Positions 1-8,469 of a stretch of 35,158 nucleotides of DNA are shown piece by piece. Within the stretch, counting starts at the first letter, position 1. Each line of letters begins with the position of its first letter. Position numbers and translations under genes: made by a program. Source of the DNA: Nitrococcus sp. GTDB taxonomy: Bacteria; Pseudomonadota; Gammaproteobacteria; Nitrococcales; Nitrococcaceae. The stretch lies in the NCBI GenBank assembly GCA_030452265.1, contig JAKDMQ010000009.1, positions 1-35,158 of the forward strand, read 5' to 3'. A model generated the notes under the pieces. The model was given only the letters and a program-made list of their open reading frames with translations. It did no database searches and had not been told where the DNA came from.

Positions 1-1729
1 CCTCCACCAGCAGTATCTTCCCGACAAACTCGGGTCTCTGTGTCATCTCGTGAACGGCCTTGAGATGCGCCTGCCCGGGCTTGTCCGCCGGATGCGCCTT
101 GCCCGCGAAAATGAACACGACCGGGCGCTCCGGGTCGTCCAGCAGCTCGCGCAGCCAGGCGAGGTCGTTGAACAGTAGAGTGGCACGTTTGTAGGTGGCG
201 AAACGCCGCGCGAAGCCGATGGTAAGCACATTCGGATCGCCCGGATCGATGAACTTTCGTATGCGATCGAGATGCGGCTCGCTCACTTGGTTGCGCAAGT
301 GCTGCTGGACCAGCGCCTTGTTCACCGCGTGCAGCATCTTCGATTTAATTGATTGCTTCACGCTCCAGAACAGATGGTCCGGGGCATCAAGAAGGCGCTG
401 CCAGTAATCGTAGTCGCAGAGGTGGTTTGGCCAATTCGTCCCGAAGAAGCGGTCCAATTGTTCGCACCAGTCCTGCGAGAGCACCGTCGGGACATGCACG
501 CCGTTGGTGACGTGGCGTATTGGGTTCTCGTCTGGAGGCACTTGGGGCCAGGACTTTGCGCACAGCCTTGAGGACACGTCGCCGTGGATGCGGCTCACGC
601 CGCTGAGATGACGCGAGCCCGATATGGCAAGGGTGGTCATGTTGAACGCGCGCCCATGGCCTTCTTCGGAGAACCGGCCAAGCGAGAGAAGCTCTTGTTC
701 CTTGATACCGAGCCGGCGCACGAGCGGCTCGAAGTAAAGCGTGATGAGGCTCTCGTCAAACTCGTCGTGCCCGGCCGGCACGGGCGTGTGGGTGGTGAAC
801 ACGGTACTGGCCGCGACGGCTTCGAGCGCCGTGTGGTAATCACTACCCGCCTGGACGATCTCGCGCACGCGCTCGAGAATGAGAAAGGCTGGATGGCCTT
901 CATTGCGGTGCCACACGGTGGGGCGGATGTTTAAGGCCCGCAGCGCTCTCACGCCCCCCTCGCCTAGGATGATCTCCTGCTTGATGCGCGTTTCGCCGTC
1001 CCCGCCATAGAGCTGATAGGTGATCCGGCGCTCCTCGGGCGGGTTCGCATCCACTGCCGTATCCAGCAGGTAGAGAGCCACGTGGCCCACGCGCACCTCC
1101 CAGACTTTCACCGTCACCGGACGGTTAGCAAGCTCGAGATCGAGGTACAACTCCTTGCCGCTGGCGTCCCGTGCCGGTTGCACGGGCAGGTTGCTGAAAT
1201 CGGGCTCGGTGTAGGCGGCGACCTGGTTACCCTCGCCGTCGATGCGCTGGGTGAAGTAGCCCGCCTTGTACATGAGCCCCACCGCTACGAACGGCACGCG
1301 CATGTCGCTCGCCGTCTTGCAGTGGTGGCCGGCTAAAATGCCAAGGCCACCGGAGTAGATAGGCAGGCTCTCATGCAGCCCGAACTCGGCGCAAAAGTAC
1401 GCCACCAGATCCTCGTCCCCGAGCTCAGCCACCGGACCCAGGCGAGTCTTATCCTCGTGATAAGTATCATACGCGCTCAGAACCTTGCGGTAGTTCGCGA
1501 GGTACACCTGGTCCTTGACCGCTGCCCGCAGAGCTTGTTCGTCGATGCGGCGCAAAAAAAGCTTGGGATTGTGGCCGACGTATTCCCACAGCCTGTAGTT
1601 GAGGGGCGCAAATAAAGCCCGTGTCGCCCGATCCCAGCTGTACCATAGATTGTTGGCAAGCTCATCCATCCGGGCAAGCTCGTCAGGGATTTTGGGGTGA
1701 ACCTCTAGGACGTACTGTTGTCCAGGCAT
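1..1729 (-). CDS. glgP: Alpha-glucan (glycogen/maltodextrin) phosphorylase, N-terminal part, runs off left edge
   Basis: Reverse-strand translation gives about 576 residues with no stop before the window edge. It reads as a GT35 alpha-glucan phosphorylase of the short bacterial type: an early W-YSWD segment, EFGLHESLPIYSGGLGILAG (the glucan phosphorylase N-terminal signature), TTHTPVPAGHDEF, and a VTNGVH segment. The family releases glucose-1-phosphate from alpha-1,4-glucans in the cytoplasm using PLP. The PLP lysine lies in the C-terminal part and is outside the window. I chose the ATG at 1729 because GGAG lies 11 nt upstream. An in-frame ATG at 1795 would add 22 residues but has no ribosome-binding site and sits beside a palindrome. 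No other glycogen gene is visible. Family assignment is firm; the substrate (glycogen or maltodextrin) is not decided. Confidence 0.9.
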   Translation of the reverse strand, partial: MPGQQYVLEVHPKIPDELARMDELANNLWYSWDRATRALFAPLNYRLWEYVGHNPKLFLRRIDEQALRAAVKDQVYLANYRKVLSAYDTYHEDKTRLGPVAELGDEDLVAYFCAEFGLHESLPIYSGGLGILAGHHCKTASDMRVPFVAVGLMYKAGYFTQRIDGEGNQVAAYTEPDFSNLPVQPARDASGKELYLDLELANRPVTVKVWEVRVGHVALYLLDTAVDANPPEERRITYQLYGGDGETRIKQEIILGEGGVRALRALNIRPTVWHRNEGHPAFLILERVREIVQAGSDYHTALEAVAASTVFTTHTPVPAGHDEFDESLITLYFEPLVRRLGIKEQELLSLGRFSEEGHGRAFNMTTLAISGSRHLSGVSRIHGDVSSRLCAKSWPQVPPDENPIRHVTNGVHVPTVLSQDWCEQLDRFFGTNWPNHLCDYDYWQRLLDAPDHLFWSVKQSIKSKMLHAVNKALVQQHLRNQVSEPHLDRIRKFIDPGDPNVLTIGFARRFATYKRATLLFNDLAWLRELLDDPERPVVFIFAGKAHPADKPGQAHLKAVHEMTQRPEFVGKILLVE

Positions 1730-1798
1730 GCTCGAAAGCGCTCCGCCGTAATCGAAAAATCTCTGAGAGCCTTGTTCTTCATTGTCTTGGCCCATCGT

Positions 1799-1819
1799 GC
1801 ATGCGCGGACTGCGCATGC
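1799..1819. repeat. Perfect inverted repeat GCATGCGC-N5-GCGCATGC upstream of glgP
   Basis: Arms at 1799-1806 and 1812-1819 with loop GGACT. A further half-copy (CATGCGC) follows at 1824-1830. It lies 70 to 90 nt upstream of the preferred glgP start, so it could be an operator or a 5' leader hairpin. No factor is identified. Confidence 0.6.
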
Positions 1820-2095
1820 GGGTCATGCGCAGCGCGGCGGACCGAGAGAACCGCGTGGCGGCAGCTTCCAAGGTACGCGTTGCCCGGGCACTGTAGGGTT
1901 TCGTCGGAAGGAATGCACCCGATTCCTGATCAGGGCAATGGATTATTGCGCTATTGCGGATTGGGAGCAACAACGGCGACTTGTGTCCTCTGTTCCACCG
2001 GACAGTAATGACGCCGCCGTACCGAGGTCGAAACACGACGTATTGCGCAATTGTCACATCCCATCCGCGTTGAGCAGCCGGCTGCGGCGGTGAAA

Positions 2096-2133
2096 GGTTG
2101 GGGCATGGACGTGGTTCTTGGTCCGTGTCAACC
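2096..2133 (-). terminator. Possible ectB terminator hairpin
   Basis: GGTTG...CAACC outer stem, then CA/TG and GGAC/GTCC inner stem around a 10-nt loop, with a small asymmetric bulge. It starts about 50 nt past the ectB stop on the minus strand and is followed there only by TTTC, so it is a weak candidate for an intrinsic terminator. Confidence 0.35.
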
Positions 2134-2185
2134 CGACCAAAGCGCGCTAAATTATGGGCGGTTATGCTTGCTGCCTACAGAGCAA

Positions 2186-3481
2186 TCACTGGCCGGCCGC
2201 CCGCGGCGCACCGACGCCTAGCTCATCCATGGCTTCGATAACGCAACGATCGATGATCTGCAGGCCCTTGTCCAAATCCGCCTGCTCTATGGTCAGCGGG
2301 GGCAGGAACTTGAGCACGGCATCGACCGGGCCTGCCGTTTCAATGATCAGACCATGCGTGAAGGCCTTCGCCGAGATCGTGCTCGCCAGCTCTTTGTGTG
2401 CGAACTCGACCGCCTGCAGCATACCGCGGCCACGCACCTTACCCAATGTCTCCGGGTACTTGCTCGCCAGCTTCTCTAGGGCCTCGCGAATATAGCATCC
2501 CTTGGCTGCCACCTCGCGGCTGAAGGACTCGTCGCTCCAAAAGAGATCGATCGCCCGCTTGGCGGTAACGAAAGCGGGGTTGTGGCCGCGGAATGTGCCA
2601 TTGTGCTCGCCCGGCTCCCAGATATCGTATTCAGGCTTTACCAAGGTAAGAGCAAGCGGTAAGCCATAGCCGCTCAGCGACTTGGAGATCGTAATCAAAT
2701 CCGGATCGAGCCCCGCCTCTTCGAAGCTGAAAAACTTGCCGGTACGCCCGCAACCCGCTTGAATATCATCGACAATCAAAAGCATGTCGTGTTTGCGGCA
2801 AAGCGCCTGGAGACGGCGCAGCCACTCGGCCGAGGCAATATTGACGCCGCCCTCGGCCTGGATGGTCTCGGTAATGACCGCGGCAGGTTGATCGACGCCG
2901 CTACCGGTGTCATCGAGCACGCGCTCGAGATAGTCGATGGTGTTGAATCCCTCGCCTAGGTAACCATCGAATGGCATCGGATCGCTGTGGGTCAACGGCA
3001 GACCGGCGCCCGCACGCTTAAAGGCATTGCCGGTGACTGAAAGCGACCCCAAAGTCATACCATGGAAGGCATTTGTGAAAGCGATAATCTTCTCCCGACC
3101 CTTTGTCTTGCGGGCAACCTTTAATGCACTTTCAACTGCGTTCGTGCCCGTGGGGCCTGGGAATTGGACACGGTGACTCAGGCCGCGCGGCTCGAGTATC
3201 TTCTCGTGAAAGGTTATGAGAAACTCCGCTCGCGCCCGACTCGCCATATCGAGGCTGTGGGTGATGTTGTCGCCGGCCAAATAGTCAATCAATGCCTTTT
3301 TTAGCTCGGGGTGATTATGCCCGTAGTTGAGCACACTGGCTCCAGCGAAGAAATCGAGATAGGCCTTGCCATTAATGTCGTATAGATAAGACCCCTGGGC
3401 CTTCTCGAACACCGTCGGAAAGCTGCGGACGTAGCTGCGTACCTCGGACTCGTAGCGTTCAATAGCTTCCATTAGCTCCAT
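2186..3481 (-). CDS. ectB: L-2,4-diaminobutyrate:2-oxoglutarate aminotransferase (ectoine pathway)
   Basis: 431 aa, full length for EctB, a class III PLP aminotransferase that converts aspartate-semialdehyde plus glutamate to 2,4-diaminobutyrate. Visible family features: FPTVFEKAQGSYLYD near residue 21, the PGPTGTNAVESALK segment near 109, FHGMTLGSLSVTGN near 139, the PLP-binding Asp in IVDDIQAGCGRTG (238-239), and the Schiff-base lysine in SKSLSGYGLPLAL (K267). The ATG start has AGGAGG 8 nt upstream. It follows ectA on the same strand with an 89-bp gap, the usual ectAB order. The expected next gene, ectC, is absent. Confidence 0.97.
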   Translation of the reverse strand: MELMEAIERYESEVRSYVRSFPTVFEKAQGSYLYDINGKAYLDFFAGASVLNYGHNHPELKKALIDYLAGDNITHSLDMASRARAEFLITFHEKILEPRGLSHRVQFPGPTGTNAVESALKVARKTKGREKIIAFTNAFHGMTLGSLSVTGNAFKRAGAGLPLTHSDPMPFDGYLGEGFNTIDYLERVLDDTGSGVDQPAAVITETIQAEGGVNIASAEWLRRLQALCRKHDMLLIVDDIQAGCGRTGKFFSFEEAGLDPDLITISKSLSGYGLPLALTLVKPEYDIWEPGEHNGTFRGHNPAFVTAKRAIDLFWSDESFSREVAAKGCYIREALEKLASKYPETLGKVRGRGMLQAVEFAHKELASTISAKAFTHGLIIETAGPVDAVLKFLPPLTIEQADLDKGLQIIDRCVIEAMDELGVGAPRAAGQ

Positions 3482-3570
3482 TGAGCGTGCCTCCTGGTGG
3501 TCTGTTGCTGAGCAAGTTCACGTGCACGGCTACCGAGCTCGGCACGTGCTGCTGGTGCAAGTGCGTATAG

Positions 3571-4110
3571 TCAGCGTACGTTTGCGGTTTGGGGCAACGG
3601 TCCTATGCAGTATAGCTCCTCATCCTCATGCCCGCCCTCGGGAAACATATGGGCACTGAAGCAAGGGCTGACATGGCACTGCGCGCCAAGTTGTCGGGCA
3701 ATGGCTAAGAAGAGCGCACGCGATGCGGTGTTCGAGGGTGCGACGGTCGTTTCGAGCACTGTGGCGCCCCGGGCACCGGGGCTGCCCAGAAAGCCGAGCA
3801 CGAGCCGCTTGCCTAGACCGCGCCCCTGCATGCTCGGCAAGAGCCCGACCTGCCAGAGAAAAACTACCTCGTGCCGTCTCGGCGGGCGATAGCCGGTAAC
3901 GAAGCCGACAATTTCGCCGTCGCATTCCGCGACTACGCAGGTGTCGGAGAAATCCTTCGCTAACAGTAAGTACAGGTAGCTCGAGTTGGGGTCGAGCGCG
4001 CTGGCTTCCCTGACTACACGCCATATACCACCGCCGTCATCGACATCAGGCTGGCGAATTACAATAGCGTCCTTCTCGTCTAGCTTGCCGCGAGCCACGA
4101 CTGTCTCCAC
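3571..4110 (-). CDS. ectA: L-2,4-diaminobutyrate N-gamma-acetyltransferase (ectoine pathway)
   Basis: 179 aa GNAT-fold acetyltransferase. It carries the EctA pattern LDPNSSYLYLLLAKDFSDTCVVAE (split here: residues 39-48 and 53-62) and the acetyl-CoA loop QGRGLG (95-100). The enzyme acetylates 2,4-diaminobutyrate with acetyl-CoA to give N-gamma-acetyl-diaminobutyrate, the substrate of ectoine synthase. The start is uncertain: GTG at 4110 has no clear ribosome-binding site, whereas an in-frame GTG at 4098 has GGAG 6 nt upstream and may be the real start (175 aa). It is first in the ectAB unit and is preceded by a long AT-rich region that is the likely osmotic-response promoter. Confidence 0.95.
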   Translation of the reverse strand: METVVARGKLDEKDAIVIRQPDVDDGGGIWRVVREASALDPNSSYLYLLLAKDFSDTCVVAECDGEIVGFVTGYRPPRRHEVVFLWQVGLLPSMQGRGLGKRLVLGFLGSPGARGATVLETTVAPSNTASRALFLAIARQLGAQCHVSPCFSAHMFPEGGHEDEELYCIGPLPQTANVR

Positions 4111-4652
4111 AACTCACGGCCGTGCGCGCACCCGTCTACCCAACCGGCCTGGGGCACTCGTTTCAATGTTCGCTCTATTACGACCAAAAAAAGTTTTCCC
4201 GGAAGGTTATAAATCTTCTATCACGAAGATACATTGCCATACGCAAAAGAACGCCCGCTGCTGGCGTCAACTGCCACAGACGAGCTGGCTTGCAATACAA
4301 TAAAATTCTTGGGTTCTGCAACGCAATAATCTAAAAACAGACTGAAATCGATAGGAATTCTGCAACGGGATGTCTGCGTATTATAAGCATAAAATCAGAT
4401 GCTGTCAAGGATTTGCATCCCGACCGATGGCCTAAACTAAAAAGTAATGTATTGATATTTTAATTAAAATTGAGAACGGCAATCGGTCTGATTGTACAAT
4501 GGCGTTCCAGCGGCACCTGTCCGCCGATTAAGTCAGCACAAACGATCAGCGGCACCGGATTGGGAGCCGCCGATGCATTCGTTCTCTTGCGCTGCGCCGG
4601 GGTTTTCACGCAGGCTGCCGAGTCCGGATCGGATCGACGCCATCGGCACTGT
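4111..4652. promoter_or_regulatory. Divergent AT-rich region between ectA and the MFS gene
   Basis: About 540 bp with no convincing gene, markedly AT-rich from about 4180 to 4470, unlike the GC-rich surroundings. It must contain the promoters for ectAB (minus) and the MFS gene (plus). It contains an inverted repeat at 4213-4230 and a 10-bp direct repeat, TTCTGCAACG, at 4314-4323 and 4358-4367 (44 bp apart, about four helical turns). I cannot place -35/-10 boxes securely. Confidence 0.6.
4213..4230. repeat. Inverted repeat ATCTTC-N6-GAAGAT upstream of ectA
   Basis: Perfect 6-bp arms with a 6-bp spacer, about 100 bp upstream of the ectA start, in the AT-rich intergenic region. The spacing and place suit a dimeric regulator site, but no MarR-type ectR gene is seen next to ectAB. 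Confidence 0.45.
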
Positions 4653-6002
4653 ATGACGACTCGCTACGCGATTTCAGGATTCGTTGCGCTATTTATCTCG
4701 CTGGGATTGGTGCTCATCGGCAGCGGCCTGCTCGGAACCTTGCTTGGCGTACGCATGACCATAGAGGCGTTTCCGACGCAAGCCATCGGCCTGATCGCCG
4801 CCTGTTACTCCCTGGGTTTCATCGTGGCTACCCGCGTGTGCGGGCCCCTGATCGGTGAGGTAGGCCATATCCGTAGCTTCGCCGCGTTCTGTGCCATTGC
4901 CGCGAGCTCCACATTGGCACACCCGCTGCTGATCAATCCCTGGCTGTGGGGCATCGAGCGCATTTTTTATGGCTTTAGCATGGCCGGCCTGTTCATGGTC
5001 GTGGAAAGCTGGCTCAATAGCTGCACTCCGCAACCGTTTCGCGGGCGCATTCTAGGCGTCTACGGAGCCGTAACGTATGTTGGACTCGGCAGCGGCCAAT
5101 TCCTGCTACTGACGGGTTCACCCGCTGGCTTTGAGCTCTTTAGCCTCGCGGCGATGCTAAGCGCGCTGTCGTTGGTGCCGATTACGCTCATGCGCACGAT
5201 CTCACCCGAGATCATCACGCTCAGAGCCCTGCGCTTGCGCGAGCTCTACAGCGTATCTCCGCTGGGCGTGGTGGGCGCGGGCGCAACGGGGGTCATCAAC
5301 GGCTCCTTTCTGGGCATGGCGCCGGTGTTCGCCAAGGACATAGGCTTCGCGCAGAGCTCCATCGCCGCGCTAATGGGCTGCACCATAATCGGCGGCTTTT
5401 TGCTCCAGTGGCCTTTGGGCCAACTCTCGGATCTGTATAACCGGCGCTTGGTGATCGCGGTAGTTGCATTCGCCGCGAGCCTATGCAGCATCGGTATCGT
5501 GTATGCGGCTGGGCACAGCGAATACCTCGTGATCGCCTTATCGCTCCTATGGGGCGGCTTGGCGTTCAGCCTCTATTCCATCTGTGCGGCGCTCGCCAAT
5601 GATCTGCTGGAGCCAACCGAGGTGCTGGGCGCGAGTGCCGCACTGCTGCTCATGTACGGTATCGGGCTAATCCTCGGCCCGCTGCTCGCCGCCCAAACGA
5701 TGGCGGCTGTAGGGCCTTTAGGGTTGTTCTGGACTATCGCGGGGGCTGCACTTTGGCTGTCGGGCTACGCCGCTGTTTGCACCTGGGTAGGCGAGCCCAT
5801 CAAGCCCGAAGCGGCTGTACGCTACCGCTCAGTTCCCCGCAACACGCCTTACGCTACCACTTTGGACCCACGCAGCGAGCCGGTGCAGCTCGAGCTCGAT
5901 TTTGCGGATCCCCCGCATGAGCCGGATGTCCCCGAGAGTAAACCGCGAATAGAGAGGACTGAGGTGGAAGGCAAGAATGGAGCGTCCCGGGAGTGGCCGT
6001 AA
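4653..6002 (+). CDS. MFS transporter, YcaD-like
   Basis: 449 aa from the ATG at 4653; the frame is open further upstream but those residues do not look like protein. About twelve hydrophobic segments are visible. The N-terminal half matches the YcaD-type major facilitator pattern: GLLGTLLGVRM, a GLIAACYSLGFIVATR helix, GHIRSFAAF, and GLFMVVESWLNS followed by RGRILGVYGAVTYVGLGSGQ. The last 60 or so residues are a hydrophilic, charged cytoplasmic tail. The substrate is unknown. No strong ribosome-binding site precedes the ATG. It diverges from ectA across the AT-rich region, so osmotic co-regulation is possible but unproven. Confidence 0.9.
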   Translation: MTTRYAISGFVALFISLGLVLIGSGLLGTLLGVRMTIEAFPTQAIGLIAACYSLGFIVATRVCGPLIGEVGHIRSFAAFCAIAASSTLAHPLLINPWLWGIERIFYGFSMAGLFMVVESWLNSCTPQPFRGRILGVYGAVTYVGLGSGQFLLLTGSPAGFELFSLAAMLSALSLVPITLMRTISPEIITLRALRLRELYSVSPLGVVGAGATGVINGSFLGMAPVFAKDIGFAQSSIAALMGCTIIGGFLLQWPLGQLSDLYNRRLVIAVVAFAASLCSIGIVYAAGHSEYLVIALSLLWGGLAFSLYSICAALANDLLEPTEVLGASAALLLMYGIGLILGPLLAAQTMAAVGPLGLFWTIAGAALWLSGYAAVCTWVGEPIKPEAAVRYRSVPRNTPYATTLDPRSEPVQLELDFADPPHEPDVPESKPRIERTEVEGKNGASREWP

Positions 6003-6078
6003 GCTCGAGCGCGCCCTGTCCGCCAACCGCGGCCCGCCCTGATGTCAGCAAACTTGTGCGTAAGGGTCAGGGCGGCTG

Positions 6079-6116
6079 ACAGGCGCGCTGGGCTAGGGCA
6101 TAATCCCTGCGCCTGT
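6079..6116 (+). promoter_or_regulatory. Stem-loop in the leader of the DUF3311/symporter pair
   Basis: ACAGGCGC (6079-6086) pairs perfectly with GCGCCTGT (6109-6116). An inner AGGG/CCCT stem (6095-6098 with 6105-6108) closes a 6-nt loop, and an 8-nt bulge lies on the 5' side. It ends 28 nt before the ATG at 6145 and 76 nt after the MFS stop. No U-tract follows, so it is either a weak terminator for the MFS gene or a leader structure. Confidence 0.5.
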
Positions 6117-6144
6117 CTTGGTCTGGATTGGGGAGTCCGGCAGA

Positions 6145-6342
6145 ATGCGTGCAAAGTTGGGGGCGAAGCGCTTTGTCTGGTATGCGGCGCTGCTTGGAGT
6201 CGTGATCTTGGCCTTGTCGGTGCCTTTGTACAACCGTGTCGAGCCCCTGCTCGCGGGCGTTCCGTTCTTTTATTGGTTTCAGTTGCTATTGGTGGTCGTC
6301 GCCGCGCTGATCACCGGTCTGGCCTACCGGTCGGGCGTTTGA
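6145..6342 (+). CDS. DUF3311 small membrane protein, symporter partner
   Basis: 65 aa from ATG 6145, preceded by GGGGAGT at good spacing; an upstream TTG at 6118 would overlap the hairpin. Two hydrophobic segments (about residues 10-28 and 37-56) are joined by the VPLYNRVEPLLAGVPFFYW segment typical of DUF3311 (YhjC-like) proteins. In many bacteria these sit directly before a sodium:solute symporter of the YhjB type, as here with a 10-bp gap. The pair probably forms one transport unit in the inner membrane. The precise role of the small subunit is not known to me. Confidence 0.85.
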   Translation: MRAKLGAKRFVWYAALLGVVILALSVPLYNRVEPLLAGVPFFYWFQLLLVVVAALITGLAYRSGV

Positions 6343-6352
6343 GGCCGCGGCC

Positions 6353-7942
6353 ATGACGGTAGCCCTGTGGGTGTTCCTGGCCTTGTTTGGCCTCGTGACC
6401 GTGCTCGGTTTCGTGGCCTCGCGCTGGCGCGCGGCAGACCTTGCGCATCTGGATGAATGGGGGCTTGCCGGACGGAGCTTCGGCACGGTCATAAGCTGGT
6501 TTTTGTTGGGCGGCGATCTTTATACCGCCTACACACTCATCGCCGTGCCTGCACTGGTATTCGGCGTTGGCGCCCTGGGTTTTTTCGCGCTGCCCTATAC
6601 CCTGATTGTCTATCCATTTGTGTTCGTGGTGTTTCCGCGGTTTTGGCTGGTGTCGCGACGGCACGGCTTTGTCACCGGCAGCGACTTCGTGCGCGCGCGC
6701 TTTGGCAGTCCCACGCTCGCATCCGTAGTGGCCTTGACCGGCGTGCTCGCGACCATGCCCTACATTGCCTTGCAGTTGGTTGGTATTGAAGTCGCAATCG
6801 GGGCGCTCGGCGTCGGCGGTGAAGGCTGGTGGGGCGACCTGCCGCTCATCGTAGCTTTCGCCATACTGGCCGCTTACACCTACCACAGCGGATTACGCGC
6901 ACCGGCACTTATAGCCGTGGTGAAGGACATACTGATTTACATCACCGTGATTGCGGCGGTAGTGGTCATTCCCGCCAAGCTCGGCGGTTATGCGCAAGTT
7001 TTCGCCGCGGTCCCCGCGGGCAAGCTCTTGCTGCAGCCGCAGCAGGTGGCGCCATATATCACGCTGGCGCTCGGTTCGGCGCTGGCATTGTTCCTCTACC
7101 CGCATGCGCTCACCGGTATTCTCAGCACCAACGGCACGCGCACCCTGAAACGCAACATGGCCCTGCTGCCGGCTTATTCGCTGGTGCTCGGCCTCATTGC
7201 GCTGCTCGGTTACATGGCGCTGGCTTCCGGGGTAGCGAACGACCCCGCATATGCCAGCGGATTTGAGCGCTTTGGCGCTAATTTCGCCGTGCCGGCGCTC
7301 TTTCTGCGCTGGTTTCCCGACTGGTTCGTAGGCGTTGCCATGGCCGCCATCGCCATCGGCGCGCTCGTTCCCGCGGCCATCATGTCGATCGCGGCCGCCA
7401 ACTTGTTCGCGCGCAATCTGTATCGTGAGTACCTACGCCCTGACTGCGACACGCGCGACGAAGCGCGGATCGCCAAGGTGGCTTCGCTGATGGTGAAGCT
7501 CGGCGCGCTCTTGTTCGTCCTGGTGCTGCCTTACAAGTTCGCGATCGAGCTGCAATTGCTAGGCGGTGTCTGGATCATCCAGACCCTGCCGGCGCTGGTA
7601 CTGGGTCTGTACACGCGCAAGCTGCACTCTCGTGCGCTGATCGCCGGCTGGCTAGTGGGCATGATCGGGGGAACCTGGATGGTCGCAAGCCAGCATTTTA
7701 GCGCCATCTTCCCATTACTAGTCGGGGGCTTCGAGCTCTCTGCCTATGCGGCTTTTTACGCCCTGATCCTGAACCTGCTCGTCACAGTCGCCTTATCGGC
7801 ACTGGCGCCGAGACTCGGCTGGCCAAGCGACGAAGACGCGACCCTGGCCCATGACTACTTGGATAATGGCGCGCATGAGAGGGGCAAACAGCACGCATGC
7901 GAGTATCCCGCGACGGTCGCGGAGCGCGCCGACGACGGATAA
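6353..7942 (+). CDS. Sodium:solute symporter (SSF family)
   Basis: 529 aa with about thirteen predicted membrane helices. The SSF fold is recognisable from WGLAGRSFGTVISWFLLGGDLYTAYT near residues 32-57 (split motif), SDFVRARFGS, and the helix around GVAMAAIAIGALVPAAIMSIAAANLFARN, where SSF proteins place Na+-site residues. The C-terminal tail after about residue 480 is hydrophilic. It is probably co-transcribed with the DUF3311 gene 10 bp upstream, matching the YhjC-YhjB arrangement. The substrate cannot be read from sequence; SSF members carry proline, pantothenate, organic acids and others. Confidence 0.93.
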   Translation: MTVALWVFLALFGLVTVLGFVASRWRAADLAHLDEWGLAGRSFGTVISWFLLGGDLYTAYTLIAVPALVFGVGALGFFALPYTLIVYPFVFVVFPRFWLVSRRHGFVTGSDFVRARFGSPTLASVVALTGVLATMPYIALQLVGIEVAIGALGVGGEGWWGDLPLIVAFAILAAYTYHSGLRAPALIAVVKDILIYITVIAAVVVIPAKLGGYAQVFAAVPAGKLLLQPQQVAPYITLALGSALALFLYPHALTGILSTNGTRTLKRNMALLPAYSLVLGLIALLGYMALASGVANDPAYASGFERFGANFAVPALFLRWFPDWFVGVAMAAIAIGALVPAAIMSIAAANLFARNLYREYLRPDCDTRDEARIAKVASLMVKLGALLFVLVLPYKFAIELQLLGGVWIIQTLPALVLGLYTRKLHSRALIAGWLVGMIGGTWMVASQHFSAIFPLLVGGFELSAYAAFYALILNLLVTVALSALAPRLGWPSDEDATLAHDYLDNGAHERGKQHACEYPATVAERADDG

Positions 7943-8172
7943 CTTTTTCCATTACATACAAGTCTGGCTCCAGTCGATCTCGGCTCCTCTAACGCGCCAG
8001 ACCCAGTTACAGCAAGAAGGGTGGACTAGCCGGTAAGAATGGGGGCTTGGCGATGGGGCCCAGTTTAGCGCCTTGTAATTCCGGGGGCTGCTAACGAAAA
8101 TGAGCAACCGCATGGCCGCAAGAGTATTGCGCTGCCTTCGGCGCAAGGTCCATGGCTTCGCAGCACTGCTTG

Positions 8173-8257
8173 GGAGAGGTGGCTGAGTGGACGAAAGCAC
8201 CCGACTTGAAATCGGGCGAGCCTACGGGCTCCGGGGGTTCGAATCCCCCCCTCTCCG
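8173..8257 (+). tRNA. tRNA-Ser (anticodon UGA)
   Basis: Cloverleaf can be drawn. The acceptor stem is GGAGAGG (8173-8179) with CCTCTCC (8250-8256) and discriminator G. The anticodon arm CCCGA-CTTGAAA-TCGGG gives anticodon TGA at 8207-8209. There is a long class II variable arm, and the T-arm is GGGGG-TTCGAAT-CCCCC. CCA is not encoded (TCA follows). Short open frames across it are artefacts. Confidence 0.97.
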
Positions 8258-8469
8258 TCACTCAACCAAGAAAGGGGCTGCCTACTTCCGTTGCTTGCTT
8301 GGGATTCGAGCCCCCGGATAAACTTCATGGGTTCGACGAAAACGGCATGGGCGCCGCGCGACAGCCGGCCAGTCGATACTCACTGACCTCCTTTGTACTT
8401 CAGGATAGCTGCGGAAGCTCCGGGCCTTGATGAGGAGAAGCGGCGGCGGCGGCGGCTGCCGCGGCTGCT

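Larger units (their letters stand above)
1730..2185. other. Intergenic region between glgP start and ectB stop
   Basis: About 456 bp without a credible gene. This is where ectC would be expected, downstream of ectB on the minus strand. Translating the region shows no EctC-like (cupin) sequence. It holds a perfect 8-bp inverted repeat at 1799-1819 close to glgP and a hairpin at 2096-2133 downstream of ectB. The short open frames here look like non-coding shadows. Confidence 0.7.

Noticed and set aside
8065-8430. Short open frames across tRNA-Ser on both strands
   Set aside because: They translate the tRNA itself (the familiar GEGGIRTPG-type artefact).
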